Positions 25,348 through 33,426 of a stretch of DNA of 37,401 nucleotides are shown one piece after another (position 1 is the stretch's first letter; each line of letters starts with the position of its first letter). The stretch lies in contig PXQM01000182.1 in assembly GCA_003021325.1 (NCBI GenBank), positions 1 through 37,401 on the forward strand, given 5' to 3'. Made by a program: the position numbers and the translations under genes. The notes beneath the pieces were generated by a model, which was not told the DNA's origin, did not search any database, and saw nothing but the letters and a program-made list of their open reading frames with translations. The stretch comes from Halobacteriales archaeon QH_10_70_21 (GTDB taxonomy: Archaea; Halobacteriota; Halobacteria; Halobacteriales; Haloarculaceae).

Positions 25348-26685
25348 TCACTCGGCCGGCCGGACAGTCGCGTCGACGCCGTCGGCCGGCCGCAGCGTCG
25401 GCGTGATGCGCAAATCGTCGAGGGCGTCCTCGGGGACGTCAACGTCGAAGTCCTTCACGAGCCGCGCGAGCACGAGCGTCGCCCCGGAGAGCGCGAACCC
25501 GCGGCCGATGCAGGCGTGGGGCCCGGTCGAGAAGGGGAAGTACGCCTCGACGCCGTTGGGGTCGCGGCGCTCCCAGCGGTCGGGGTCGAACGCCTCGGGG
25601 TCCTCGAAGTAGCGGCCGTCGCGGTGGATGGACCACTGGGGGGTGATGACCGCGGAACCGTCCTCGATGGTGTACTCGCCGAGGGGCTGGTCGCCGTCGG
25701 CCTGCCAGAAGACGGCCCACGCCGGCGGGTAGAGCCGCAGCGCCTCCTGGTAGGCCCGCTTCGTGTACTCCAGCTCGGCGAGGTCGGCGTGCTCCGGCGG
25801 GCTGTCGCCGAGGACCGTCTCGGCCTCCGCCCGGACGCGCCGGCGGGCCTCGGGGTTCCACGACAGCAGGCTCAGCGTGTACGTGAGGCTCAGTGCCGTC
25901 GTCTCGTGGCCGGCGATGAGGAACGTCGCCACCTCGTCGCGTATCTGCTCGTCCGGCATGTCGATTTCGGGGTTCTCCGCCGCCCGCAGCAGCATCGTCA
26001 GCATGTCCGACCCCTCCTCGCCGCCGTCGGTCAGCGCCGCCCGCCGCCGCTCGATGAGCTCCTCGCTCAGCCCGCGGATGCCCTCGGCGGCCGTCTCGAA
26101 CTCCGCCGAGACGCCCGTGGGGACCCATTCGGGCAGGGCGATGTCGATGCCGAACTCGAACTCCCGGCCGGCGACGGCCATCCACTCGTGGAACTGGTCG
26201 GCCCGGGCCTGCCCGATGTCCTCGCCGAGCAGAATCTCGGAGGCGACCCGGATGGTCATCGCGGTCATCGCGCGGTGGAGGTTCAGTTCCTGGCTGCCGG
26301 CCTCGGCCCACTCCTCGGCCAGGCTGTGGGCCCGCGCGCCGGTCGTGTTCGCGTAGGCGGTCACCTGCTGGCCGGCGAAGGCCGGCGCCATGGCCGACCG
26401 CTGCTGCTCCCAGAGGTCGCCCTCGCTCTGGACGAGCCCCCGCTCGGCTATCATCGCCGCGGCGCCCTGGGCCGGCACGCGCGTGAAGTCCTCGCGGCGC
26501 TCCAGCGCCTCCGAGACCAGCTCGGGATTCGTCAGCAGCACCAGCGGCGGCCGCCCCGCGATTGGGATGGCCGTGCCGTCCTCGAACCGCGCCTGGATTC
26601 CCTCGAGGAACCGGAAGGTGTCCGTACCGAAGCGGACCGCGTTCAGGAGACCCGCGTCCGGCGGGGCCGGGAGCGTCTGTGGCAT
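25348..26685 (-). CDS. Cytochrome P450
   Basis: This 445-residue soluble P450 has all core motifs. The I-helix oxygen-activation motif is AGHETT (258-263), and ExxR is EALR (314-317). The PERF-like region is FDPDRW (366-371), and the heme loop FPFSTGPHACIGRGFA has proximal ligand Cys392. There is no membrane anchor or fused reductase, so electrons must come from a ferredoxin system encoded elsewhere. It resembles the haloarchaeal CYP174-type enzymes as I recall them; the substrate is not known. It stands alone, convergent with the broken methyltransferase gene and 6 bases from its stop. Confidence 0.93.
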   Translation of the reverse strand: MPQTLPAPPDAGLLNAVRFGTDTFRFLEGIQARFEDGTAIPIAGRPPLVLLTNPELVSEALERREDFTRVPAQGAAAMIAERGLVQSEGDLWEQQRSAMAPAFAGQQVTAYANTTGARAHSLAEEWAEAGSQELNLHRAMTAMTIRVASEILLGEDIGQARADQFHEWMAVAGREFEFGIDIALPEWVPTGVSAEFETAAEGIRGLSEELIERRRAALTDGGEEGSDMLTMLLRAAENPEIDMPDEQIRDEVATFLIAGHETTALSLTYTLSLLSWNPEARRRVRAEAETVLGDSPPEHADLAELEYTKRAYQEALRLYPPAWAVFWQADGDQPLGEYTIEDGSAVITPQWSIHRDGRYFEDPEAFDPDRWERRDPNGVEAYFPFSTGPHACIGRGFALSGATLVLARLVKDFDVDVPEDALDDLRITPTLRPADGVDATVRPAE

Positions 26686-26996
26686 ACCGGACAGTACGGC
26701 CTCACGGGCTTGTGGCTTTCGCGCCCGGCCGGGGGCTCCGGCCGGGGGCGCCGGCGCTCCGTCCCGACCTGGTCGGGCTCTTTTCGTTTGGATGGCTCTG
26801 TTACAAGCTCCGTCGGTGGGCCGGGCTCCGCACGATTTCGACGGGGGTCACCGATCACCGCTGCAACGACGGAGGATACCTCACCCCCGACGGGGGCCAC
26901 AGCTTCGCCGACGCGGACGCCGAACGCCGGCGGCGGTGCGGCCATCGGCTCGCCCGGACCGCCGTGCTTATGTCCGGTCCGGCGGTATCCGCTCCA
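26686..26996. other. Divergent intergenic region between P450 and cytidylate kinase genes
   Basis: This 311-base stretch carries GC-rich inverted sequence near 26720-26760 (CCGGCCGGGGGCTCCGGCCGG) and a T-rich patch, TCTTTTCGTTTGG, at about 26776-26788. GCTTATGTC (about 26967-26975) is placed like a TATA box for the kinase gene. The words GGCTCTGTTACAAG (26794-26807) resemble some insertion-sequence ends but have no partner. No gene is visible. Confidence 0.4.
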
Positions 26997-27611
26997 ATGA
27001 CCGCACTCGACCACACGCCGGACCGGCAGCTCGAGAGCAACCTCTTCATCACGGTCTCGGGCCGGTCGGGATCCGGGGTGACGACGCTGTGTGAGGGCCT
27101 CTCGGAGGCGCTCGACTGCGGCTACGTCTCCGGCGGTGAGGTGTTCCGCGAACTCGCCGAGGAGCGGGACATGAGCCTCACCCAGTTCGTCGCCAAGGCC
27201 AGCGAGTCCGAGGAGATAGACCGCGAGATCGACCGGCGGCTCCGCACCGTCGCCGAGAAGTGGGGCGCGGCGAACAAGGCGTTCATCCTCGAGTCGCGGC
27301 TCGCGGGCTGGCTCGCAGGCAACCGCGCGGACCTGCGCATCTACCTCGACGCCCCCGAGGAGGTCCGCGTCGAGCGGACGACCGACCGCGAGGAGATCGG
27401 CGCCGAGATGCGCGTCCGGGACGTCATCGACACCAAGCGCTACGAGGACTACTACGGCATCGACATCACCGACCGCTCCATCTACGATCTGGTCATCAAC
27501 ACCGCCCGCTGGAGCCACGAGGGGGTCCTGGAACTCGCGCTCACCGCCGTCGACGAGTACGAGCCGACCGCCGACGAGGGCGCCGTGCCGACGCAGGACC
27601 TGGAGATCTGA
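26997..27611 (+). CDS. cmk: Archaeal cytidylate (dCMP/CMP) kinase
   Basis: This 204-residue enzyme transfers phosphate from ATP to CMP/dCMP in pyrimidine nucleotide synthesis. The P-loop is SGRSGSGVTT (about 21-30), followed by DCGYVSGGEVFRELAEERDM as the nucleotide-binding region. The LID and C-terminal region has RIYLDAPEEVRVERTTDRE and KRYEDYYGIDITDRSIYDLV, typical of archaeal Cmk. The usual archaeal protein starts with the P-loop near residue 7, so the first 15 residues here are an extension. The ATG at 26997 is favoured by a TATA-like sequence 22-30 bases upstream over one nine codons earlier. Confidence 0.92.
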   Translation: MTALDHTPDRQLESNLFITVSGRSGSGVTTLCEGLSEALDCGYVSGGEVFRELAEERDMSLTQFVAKASESEEIDREIDRRLRTVAEKWGAANKAFILESRLAGWLAGNRADLRIYLDAPEEVRVERTTDREEIGAEMRVRDVIDTKRYEDYYGIDITDRSIYDLVINTARWSHEGVLELALTAVDEYEPTADEGAVPTQDLEI

Positions 27612-27640
27612 GCGGTGAGTCGGTGCGGGGCCCTGCGCCC

Positions 27641-28060
27641 TCACTCGGCCGGCAGCGTCAGCACGGGTACGGCGCAGGTCCGGACGACGCGCTCGGTCGT
27701 GCTCCCCAGCAGGTACTGTGCGATTCCCTCCCGGCCGCTCGTCGGCATCACCACCAGGTCGGCGTTGGTCTCGGCGTACTCGACGATGACGTCGTGGGGC
27801 TGGCCCTGGACGACCGCGTCGACGGCGTCGACGCCGCGGTCGGCGGCCCGCTCGGCGTACTCGTCGACGACCGCCTCGCCCTCCCGCTCGAGCGCGTCGA
27901 CCACCTCGCCGCCGACGTTCGTGACGGTGTCGCGGGTGGTGTCGGCGACGTAGAGAACGTGCAACCGCGCGCCGAAGGTCTCGGCGGCCTCGACGGCCTG
28001 CTCGAAGCCGGTCTCGGCGCCCGTCTCGCCGTCGGTCGGAAAGAGGACGTCGTCGTACAT
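27641..28060 (-). CDS. Universal stress protein (UspA family)
   Basis: This 139-residue protein begins MYDDVLFPTDGETGAETGFE, the strand-one DGS/DGE loop of UspA folds. It carries the ATP-binding C-terminal signature MPTSGREGIAQYLLGSTTER with VPVLTL at the end, matching the G-2x-G-9x-G(S/T) pattern. It is likely an ATP-binding, stress-linked cytoplasmic protein; haloarchaea have many paralogues. A TATA-like CTTTTGTG at 28083-28090 (minus strand) supports the ATG at 28060. It is convergent with cmk, with 29 bases between the stops. Confidence 0.92.
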   Translation of the reverse strand: MYDDVLFPTDGETGAETGFEQAVEAAETFGARLHVLYVADTTRDTVTNVGGEVVDALEREGEAVVDEYAERAADRGVDAVDAVVQGQPHDVIVEYAETNADLVVMPTSGREGIAQYLLGSTTERVVRTCAVPVLTLPAE

Positions 28061-28114
28061 ACGACCGGACTCGGCGGGCGGCCACAAAAGCGGTGCGGCG
28101 GTCCCGACCGGCGC

Positions 28115-28525
28115 TCAGAAGGTCAGGTGCGAGGTCGACGATGGGTCGCCGTCGTCGTCGATGCCGCCCTCGGCGACGAACTCGAGGTCGTCGTCGGTGA
28201 GGTACACCTGGCCGTGCCGGACGGTGACGTCGACCTCGACGAGCGTCGACCCCGCGGCCTTCCCGCTGTCGCAGTAGCCGGTCTCGGCGTCGAACATCGA
28301 GCCGTGCTTCGGGCAGATGAGCCGGCCGTCCCGCATCGCGGCGCCGCTGCCGCGGTCGAGTCGCTGGTCGGTCTCGTGCTGGCAGAAGTTCTTCCACGCC
28401 GAGACGCCGTCCGCGAGGTCGACGAGGATGACCTCCTCGAGGCTCCCGTCGGCCTCCCGGACGGTGAACAGGTAGCTCCCCACGTCGGGAACGTCGTCGG
28501 CCGAAGCGACGAGCGTCGCAGACAT
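28115..28525 (-). CDS. Rieske [2Fe-2S] protein
   Basis: This 136-residue soluble protein has one Rieske domain. The cluster ligands are Cys48 and His50 in NFCQHETDQRL and Cys71 and His74 in ICPKHGSMFD. It has no membrane anchor or oxygenase domain, so it resembles ferredoxin-like Rieske proteins that pass electrons to oxygenases or reductases. A P450 gene lies about 1.4 kb away, but no direct link can be claimed. A TATA box at 28549-28556 gives a leaderless ATG at 28525. The C-terminal tail is acidic. Confidence 0.9.
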   Translation of the reverse strand: MSATLVASADDVPDVGSYLFTVREADGSLEEVILVDLADGVSAWKNFCQHETDQRLDRGSGAAMRDGRLICPKHGSMFDAETGYCDSGKAAGSTLVEVDVTVRHGQVYLTDDDLEFVAEGGIDDDGDPSSTSHLTF

Positions 28526-28548
28526 GGACGCCGCTCGGGCCGCGACGG

Positions 28549-28556
28549 TTTTAAGC
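28549..28556 (-). promoter_or_regulatory. TATA-like box of the Rieske gene
   Basis: GCTTAAAA on the minus strand is 24-31 bases upstream of the ATG at 28525. Confidence 0.6.
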
Positions 28557-28670
28557 GTACAGACGGGCGCGCCCGGTCTCCGGACCGGAAAGTTCACCAG
28601 CGGTGGGGAAGTACGGGTGTTTAGCATTGCACTCAGAAGGCGGAACAGAGGGGGACCCACTCACCGACCG

Positions 28671-30479
28671 ATGACCGACGTCGACAACGTGGTGCTCGTG
28701 ACGGTCGACTCGCTCCGTACCGACGCGATTAGTCCGTACGACCCCGAGCAGTACACGCCCGTCATCCAGGACATCGCGGACCGGGGGACCGTCTTCGAGC
28801 ACGCCTTCGCGAACGGCAACTGGACGCCCTTCTCGTTTCCGGGCATCCTGGCCTCGCGGCCGGTGTTCGCCGACTCCGGCCGCATCGGCGTCGACGAGTC
28901 GCGGACGCTCGCCGAGGTCGTCTCCGAGGCCGGCCTCGACACCGCCGGCTTCAACGCTGCTAACGGGTTCCTGACGAGCCACTGGGGGTACGACGACGGC
29001 TTCGACGAGTTCGAGCCGTTCGTCGCCGACGTCGGCTCGAGCATCTACAGCCGCTACCTGGCGGCCCACCCGACGGTCGAGGCGTGGCTCCAGCTCGCGA
29101 CCTCGCCGTTCCGCCGCCTCGCCTCGAAGCTCCGGGGTGACTCGGACGCACAGCCGTTCCACGACGCCTCCCGCGGGCTCGACGTCGAGCGGAGCGCGAC
29201 CGAGTTCATCGCGGACGCCGACGACCCGTTCTTCCTGTGGGTCCACTACATGGACGCCCACACGCCGTACGTCCCCGCGCCCCGCTACGTCCGGGAGGTG
29301 TCGGGCTCGCGACTCGGCACCCACCGGATGATCGTCGCCCACAGCAAGACCGGTCTCGGCTGGGAGGTAGGCGAGCGGACGCTCGGCGACCTCCGGACGC
29401 TGTACCAGGGGGCCGTCAGACAGGTCGACGCCAGCATCGGCCGCCTGGAGTCGGCGCTCGCCGAGGCCGGCGTCGCCGACGACACCGCCCTCGTCGTCGC
29501 CGGCGACCACGGCGAGGAGTTCCAGGACCACGGCCACCTCGCCCACTACCCGAAGCTGTACGACGAGCTCGCACGCGTCCCGCTCATCGTCGACGTCCCC
29601 GGCGCAGAGGGGCGGCGCGTCGAGGGCGCCGTCGGGCTGGACGCTATCCCGCCGACGGTCTGCGACCTGCTCGGCGCCGACCCCGGCGATTCGTGGGCCG
29701 GCGAGAGCCTCCTGCCCGGCGTCCTCGACGGGATTCCGCCGGCCGACGAGCCCGTCGTCTCCGTCACCGTCCGCGGCGAGGAAGTCACCCAGCAGCCCAT
29801 CCCGCGCGGGCTCGACGACGGCGACCTCCTCGTGAGCGCCCGGACCGCCGAGTGGACCTACATCGTCAACACCGAGACCGGCGACGAGGAGCTGTACCAC
29901 CGTCCCTCGGACCCCGTCCAGCAGAAGGACCGCTCGTCGGCGCGGGGCGGCGCGGCCACCGCTGCCATGGAACGGCTCCGCCCGGTCGCCGAGGCCCACG
30001 CGGCGTCGCTGACCGGCGAGACGGCCGACGCAGAGCGGCGGTTCTTCATCGTCGGGGCGGTCGCCGCCGGGGTCCAGCAGGGCCTCCTCTTCGGGTTCCT
30101 CGAGTTCACGGCCGTCAACTACCTACTGGCGGCGGCCGTCTCCATCGAGATAACCATCATCCTGCAGTACTTCCTGAACAACGCCTGGACGTTCAGCGCC
30201 GACCGGAAGACCGAGCCGTGGGCCTACGCCTACGGCCTCGCGAAGACCAACGTCGTCCGCGGGTCGGCGATTCCGCTCCAGCTCGGGCTGCTGTACGCCT
30301 TCCGGACCGTCCTGCAGCTCGAGTTCATGCGGCTGTTGCTGACGGACCAGTACGCGGTCGTGACGGCGCTCTTCGGCGTGCCGGTCTCGAGCCAGATCGT
30401 GCTCCTCGCGAACCTCTTTGCCATCCCGCTGTCGGGGCTCTACCGGTACGTACTGGACGCCCGGTGGACCTGGGCGTGA
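28671..30479 (+). CDS. Sulfatase-like hydrolase fused to a GtrA-type membrane domain
   Basis: This 602-residue protein joins two families. Residues 1-440 are an alkaline-phosphatase-superfamily sulfatase: metal-binding VTVDSLRTDAI (Asp13), ANGNWTPFSFPGILASRP at the nucleophile position, and VVAGDHGEEFQDHGHLAHYP (Asp279, His280). The usual Cys/Ser-x-Pro-x-Arg formylglycine motif is not present, so it may be a phosphotransferase or phosphodiesterase rather than a true sulfatase. Residues about 455-602 form a four-helix GtrA domain: RFFIVGAVAAGVQQGLLFGF, ILQYFLNNAWTFSADR, ending YVLDARWTWA. GtrA proteins are implicated in moving lipid-linked sugars across membranes. The fusion suggests action on a membrane-linked glycan; that is inference. 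Confidence 0.88.
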   Translation: MTDVDNVVLVTVDSLRTDAISPYDPEQYTPVIQDIADRGTVFEHAFANGNWTPFSFPGILASRPVFADSGRIGVDESRTLAEVVSEAGLDTAGFNAANGFLTSHWGYDDGFDEFEPFVADVGSSIYSRYLAAHPTVEAWLQLATSPFRRLASKLRGDSDAQPFHDASRGLDVERSATEFIADADDPFFLWVHYMDAHTPYVPAPRYVREVSGSRLGTHRMIVAHSKTGLGWEVGERTLGDLRTLYQGAVRQVDASIGRLESALAEAGVADDTALVVAGDHGEEFQDHGHLAHYPKLYDELARVPLIVDVPGAEGRRVEGAVGLDAIPPTVCDLLGADPGDSWAGESLLPGVLDGIPPADEPVVSVTVRGEEVTQQPIPRGLDDGDLLVSARTAEWTYIVNTETGDEELYHRPSDPVQQKDRSSARGGAATAAMERLRPVAEAHAASLTGETADAERRFFIVGAVAAGVQQGLLFGFLEFTAVNYLLAAAVSIEITIILQYFLNNAWTFSADRKTEPWAYAYGLAKTNVVRGSAIPLQLGLLYAFRTVLQLEFMRLLLTDQYAVVTALFGVPVSSQIVLLANLFAIPLSGLYRYVLDARWTWA

Positions 30480-30518
30480 GCCAGCTTCGGGTCCCCGCGC
30501 CCGCCTGCACTGCCCCGG

Positions 30519-32321
30519 TCAGGCGGGGTCGCCGACCGGGTCGTCGACGCCGCCGAAGTACCGCGCTGCGACGCATTCTGCGGTCCGGAGCGCGAGCGCC
30601 TGCCCCGAGTGCGTCGGGTTCGCGCCGCCGACGCCGTTGGCCAGCGCCGAGTGGTCGGCGACGAACAGCCGGTCGACGTTCTTCGCCTCCCCGCCCGCGT
30701 CGAGCACCTTCCCGATGGCCATCGACGACTGCATGTGCAGGAGGATGGGGGCGGCGTCGGTCCGGTGGACGTGCTCGGCACCGGCTGCCCGGAGTACCTC
30801 CGCGCCCCGTCTCGCCAGCTCGTCGCGCCGGGCGTCGTCGTCGGGGTGGGGCTCCCACTCGACCAGCGGCACGGGCCCGTGCTCGTCCTCGGTGGCGTCG
30901 TCGACCGAGACGCCGTTTGCCTGTCGCGGCCGGTCGTCGGTGTGACAGATGAGCGTCAGCGTCCGCCGGTAGTCGGCCATCGCCTGCTTCAGGTCGCGGC
31001 CGGCCAGCCGGCCACAGGTGTCCCACGGCTCGCCCACCGTGTCGCGGTCGAAGGCCCACTCGCCCTGCCCCGCCGCGTACATCGCCATCGCCGTGACGCC
31101 GGGGGCGAAGGTGTTGACCGCGACCGCGCCGACGCCCGGCACGTCCAGCCGCGAGCCGGCGGCCTGGCCCTGGTGGGGCTCGACCGCCCGCTGGCCGACG
31201 AGGCCCTCGAGCGTGTCAGGGTCGAAGGTGCCGGCGACGAAGTCGAACCAGTGGGTGGTCAGCCCGCGGCCGACCCAGCCGTCGTCCGGGAGGCCGCTGT
31301 TGAGCCACAGCCGCGGCGTCTCGACGCAGCCCGCAGCGAGGACGACGACGTCGGCGAACACCCGCTCGGTCGTCCCGGCCCAGGTGTCGCGGAACTCGAC
31401 GCCGGTCGCCTCGACGCTCCCCGGACCCTCCTCGGTCAGGACGTCGGTCGCGAAGGCGTTGGGCCGGATCTCGACGTGGCCGGTGTCGAAGGCCCGCGGC
31501 ACCAACGAGACGTTCGACGAGCGGCGTGCCCGCTCGCGGAACGGCGCCCCGCGGGGATGGGGGCCACCCTGGTGTTCGTGCATCGCCAGCGTGTCGCCCT
31601 CGTAGTCGGGATAGCGGTACGCGCCGTCCTCTGGGTCGTCCCCGGCCGCGTCCGGACCGCCATCACCGCCGTCCGCTCGTCCGTCGCCGTCCCACCGAAG
31701 CCGCTCGTCCGGCTGTGGAACCGCGTTCGGGAACGGCCGGTAGCCCTCGCCCGTGACGTTGAAGCCGTCGTTCAGCTCGTAGCCGGCCCGGCGGGCGCCC
31801 TCGAAGAACGCCTCGGCCTTCGGCGTCGTCGGTGCCGGCTCCACTGGGTGGGTCTCCTCCAGGAGCTGGTAGTACGGCACCAGCTCCGCGTAGTCGAGCG
31901 GCCAGTGCGGCTGGTCGTCGACGGCCGTCACGAACGCTCGCGGGTGGTTGGCGTAGTAGTGCTGGGTCGTCCCGCCGACGCCCGACAGCTGGGCGATGAG
32001 CGCCTGCTGTGGGACGGTCCGCTGCCACGGCGGCCGGTCGTCGTCCGCCGGCCCCCACCGGAGCTTTCCGGTGACCGGGTCGTTCATCTCGCCCTCCCGC
32101 GAGGTGAACTGCTCGTCGTACAGCGCTCCCGAGAGGTCCCCGTGGTCGCCGGAGACCTCCCCGCCCGGCGCGTCGTTGGGCGCCGGCCACTCCTCGTTGC
32201 CGTAGAAGGGCCCGGCCTCCAGTATCGTCACGTCGACGCCGAGCTGGCCGAGGCGCCACGCCAGGGCGGGGCCGTCGCCGCCCGCGCCGACGACCACGAC
32301 GTCCGTCTCGCGCTCTCGCAT
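30519..32321 (-). CDS. GMC family FAD-dependent oxidoreductase
   Basis: This 600-residue flavoenzyme of the glucose-methanol-choline family starts MRERETDVVVVGAGGDGPAL, the FAD-binding GxGxxG fold. It has VVVLAAGCVETPRLWLNSGL, the second family motif, and a C-terminal VADHSALANGVGGANPTHSG where the active-site residues lie. A low-complexity Asp/Gly insert at about 225-255 is typical of halophilic adaptation. Its start overlaps the stop of the upstream small-subunit gene (TGATG), so it is the large subunit of a two-subunit dehydrogenase. The substrate is probably a sugar or alcohol but is not identifiable. Confidence 0.9.
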   Translation of the reverse strand: MRERETDVVVVGAGGDGPALAWRLGQLGVDVTILEAGPFYGNEEWPAPNDAPGGEVSGDHGDLSGALYDEQFTSREGEMNDPVTGKLRWGPADDDRPPWQRTVPQQALIAQLSGVGGTTQHYYANHPRAFVTAVDDQPHWPLDYAELVPYYQLLEETHPVEPAPTTPKAEAFFEGARRAGYELNDGFNVTGEGYRPFPNAVPQPDERLRWDGDGRADGGDGGPDAAGDDPEDGAYRYPDYEGDTLAMHEHQGGPHPRGAPFRERARRSSNVSLVPRAFDTGHVEIRPNAFATDVLTEEGPGSVEATGVEFRDTWAGTTERVFADVVVLAAGCVETPRLWLNSGLPDDGWVGRGLTTHWFDFVAGTFDPDTLEGLVGQRAVEPHQGQAAGSRLDVPGVGAVAVNTFAPGVTAMAMYAAGQGEWAFDRDTVGEPWDTCGRLAGRDLKQAMADYRRTLTLICHTDDRPRQANGVSVDDATEDEHGPVPLVEWEPHPDDDARRDELARRGAEVLRAAGAEHVHRTDAAPILLHMQSSMAIGKVLDAGGEAKNVDRLFVADHSALANGVGGANPTHSGQALALRTAECVAARYFGGVDDPVGDPA

Positions 32322-32914
32322 CAGTAGTCGTTCTCCTCGAACGCCTCGACCTCGTAGCCGCACAATACCTCGTAGCCGTCGGCGGGCCCGGGGTAGCCGG
32401 CCTGCCGCCAGCCCAGCGACCGGTCGTCGTCCCCCTCGGCCGTCGTCTCCGAGTAGTAGACGAACTCGACGAGGATGGGCAGCGAGCTCGCGAGGAACTG
32501 CATCGTCCCGAGGCTGGCGGCGTCGACCCGCTCGGAGAGCGCCGCGACGACGCCCTCCTCCTCCAGCAGCCGGAGCGCGCGCAGGCGATCCTCGCGGGCG
32601 AGCCGCGAGAACGGGCCGCTCGCGAACGACGGCTCCGGGGACCGCAGGCCCGACTCCGCGCGCCGCCGGACGAGCAGTTCCGCCGCCGCGGCGTCCAGCA
32701 GCGCGGCGACGGCCGGCGCCAGCGGCACCGCGTCGCCGGCCAGCGACGCCAGTCCCTGCGTCTCGACGAAGTTGTTCACCCGCGCTATCACCGCCTCCTC
32801 CAGTCCGACCTCCAGGCTGCCGGGGACGTGCTCCGGTCCGCGCGCCTCGAGTTCGGGCGTCTCCGGTATCAGGGCGTCGACGAGGGCGGCGAACGTCCCG
32901 CGCGTGTAGCTCAC
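32321..32914 (-). CDS. Small subunit of the GMC dehydrogenase (gluconate 2-dehydrogenase subunit 3-like)
   Basis: This 197-residue helical protein starts at GTG 32914 (VSYTRGTFAALVDALIPETP). The segment TFAALVDALIPETPELE is the hallmark of subunit-3-type partners of GMC dehydrogenases, where it stabilises the large subunit. The GTG start is well supported by a strong Shine-Dalgarno GGAGGTG at 32923-32929, eight bases upstream. No twin-arginine signal is present, unlike many bacterial homologues. Its stop overlaps the ATG of the large subunit. A 12-codon micro-frame ends exactly at its start. Confidence 0.82.
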   Translation of the reverse strand: MSYTRGTFAALVDALIPETPELEARGPEHVPGSLEVGLEEAVIARVNNFVETQGLASLAGDAVPLAPAVAALLDAAAAELLVRRRAESGLRSPEPSFASGPFSRLAREDRLRALRLLEEEGVVAALSERVDAASLGTMQFLASSLPILVEFVYYSETTAEGDDDRSLGWRQAGYPGPADGYEVLCGYEVEAFEENDY

Positions 32915-32949
32915 GGCCGCTGCACCTCCGCCGGGTGCGCGTCTGCCAT
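32911..32949 (-). other. 12-codon micro-frame overlapping the small-subunit start
   Basis: ATG at 32949 opens MADAHPAEVQRP, and its TGA (32913-32911) overlaps the GTG start at 32914 as GTGA. The Shine-Dalgarno of the downstream gene lies inside it. It could be a leader peptide giving translational coupling, or chance. Confidence 0.4.
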
Positions 32950-32973
32950 ACCCCCACGTACGCCGGGAGTCCC

Positions 32974-33056
32974 GTGAACCTTCCGCCGTCCGCCCCGGTA
33001 AGCGAAGCCAAACGGTGTGAACCTTCTGCCGCCGGGACCAGTAATCGAAGCCAAAC
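32974..33056. repeat. Tandem imperfect 40-bp direct repeat, period 43
   Basis: Copies at 32974-33013 and 33017-33056 both begin GTGAACCTTC and end CGAAGCCAAAC, with 33 of 40 positions identical. They lie upstream of the GMC operon, 60-140 bases from the small-subunit start, where operators could lie. The rest of the gap to 33226 is AT-rich, with a hairpin-like GGGAGTAAAAGCTCC near 33158-33172, and has no gene. Confidence 0.7.
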
Positions 33057-33226
33057 ACCTACAGACTCATCCTACTTCACCCGGGACCTCACGAAATGAG
33101 CCAGACCTACAATTTAATATGTGATTACTACACTAGCTGGTGAAGGCACCGTTCTGCGGGAGTAAAAGCTCCTGACACTAAATCGTAAATATAAATACGG
33201 TAACAACTTGTATTAAATATTAAGGT

Positions 33227-33236
33227 AAATTTAATT
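33227..33236 (+). promoter_or_regulatory. TATA-like box of the 43-residue peptide gene
   Basis: AAATTTAATT lies 27-36 bases before the ATG at 33263. The surrounding 33100-33240 is the most AT-rich DNA in the window. Confidence 0.6.
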
Positions 33237-33262
33237 GCCGTGCCATCGCATACCGTATTGTT

Positions 33263-33394
33263 ATGTCCGAAAGCGAGAACGCGGCCGCGGCGTGGCTGGC
33301 TGAGCACCCGAAGATGACCGGCGTCCTGTTCACGATGATGCTGCTGCTGTCGCAGGCAGGGACGGTAGCGGCGGGCGGCGTAGCTGGTCCCTAA
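33263..33394 (+). CDS. 43-residue hydrophobic peptide (DUF7503-like), convergent with the CHAT protease
   Basis: The peptide has a polar N-terminus (MSESENAAAAWLAEHPKM), one hydrophobic helix (about 19-38, TGVLFTMMLLLSQAGTVAAG) and a short Gly-rich end (GVAGP). The pattern AEHPxMxGxLFT...LLLSQAG recalls small haloarchaeal proteins that I believe are grouped as DUF7503; this is from memory. A single membrane-spanning segment or an uncleaved signal-like peptide is likely. It has its own TATA box. Its stop is 32 bases from the stop of the CHAT protease gene on the other strand. A role as substrate or effector of that protease is a hypothesis only. Confidence 0.72.
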   Translation: MSESENAAAAWLAEHPKMTGVLFTMMLLLSQAGTVAAGGVAGP

Positions 33395-33426
33395 CGACCC
33401 GCGATTCCGTTCTTGTGCCGTTGGCC

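Noticed and set aside
24627..25406. A 259-residue protein in the first methyltransferase frame
   Set aside because: After the 73-bp duplication this frame is Arg/Pro-rich and non-homologous; the methyltransferase continues in another frame.
26643..28397. Minus-strand frame of about 584 codons through the kinase, stress-protein and Rieske region
   Set aside because: It overlaps three recognisable genes in other frames and is extremely Arg-rich.
32974..33056. CRISPR-like array
   Set aside because: Only two imperfect copies with no spacers of constant length, and no cas genes in the window.
32321..33058. A longer small-subunit protein starting at ATG 33058
   Set aside because: It would translate through the tandem repeat with non-homologous basic sequence; the GTG at 32914 has a strong ribosome-binding site.
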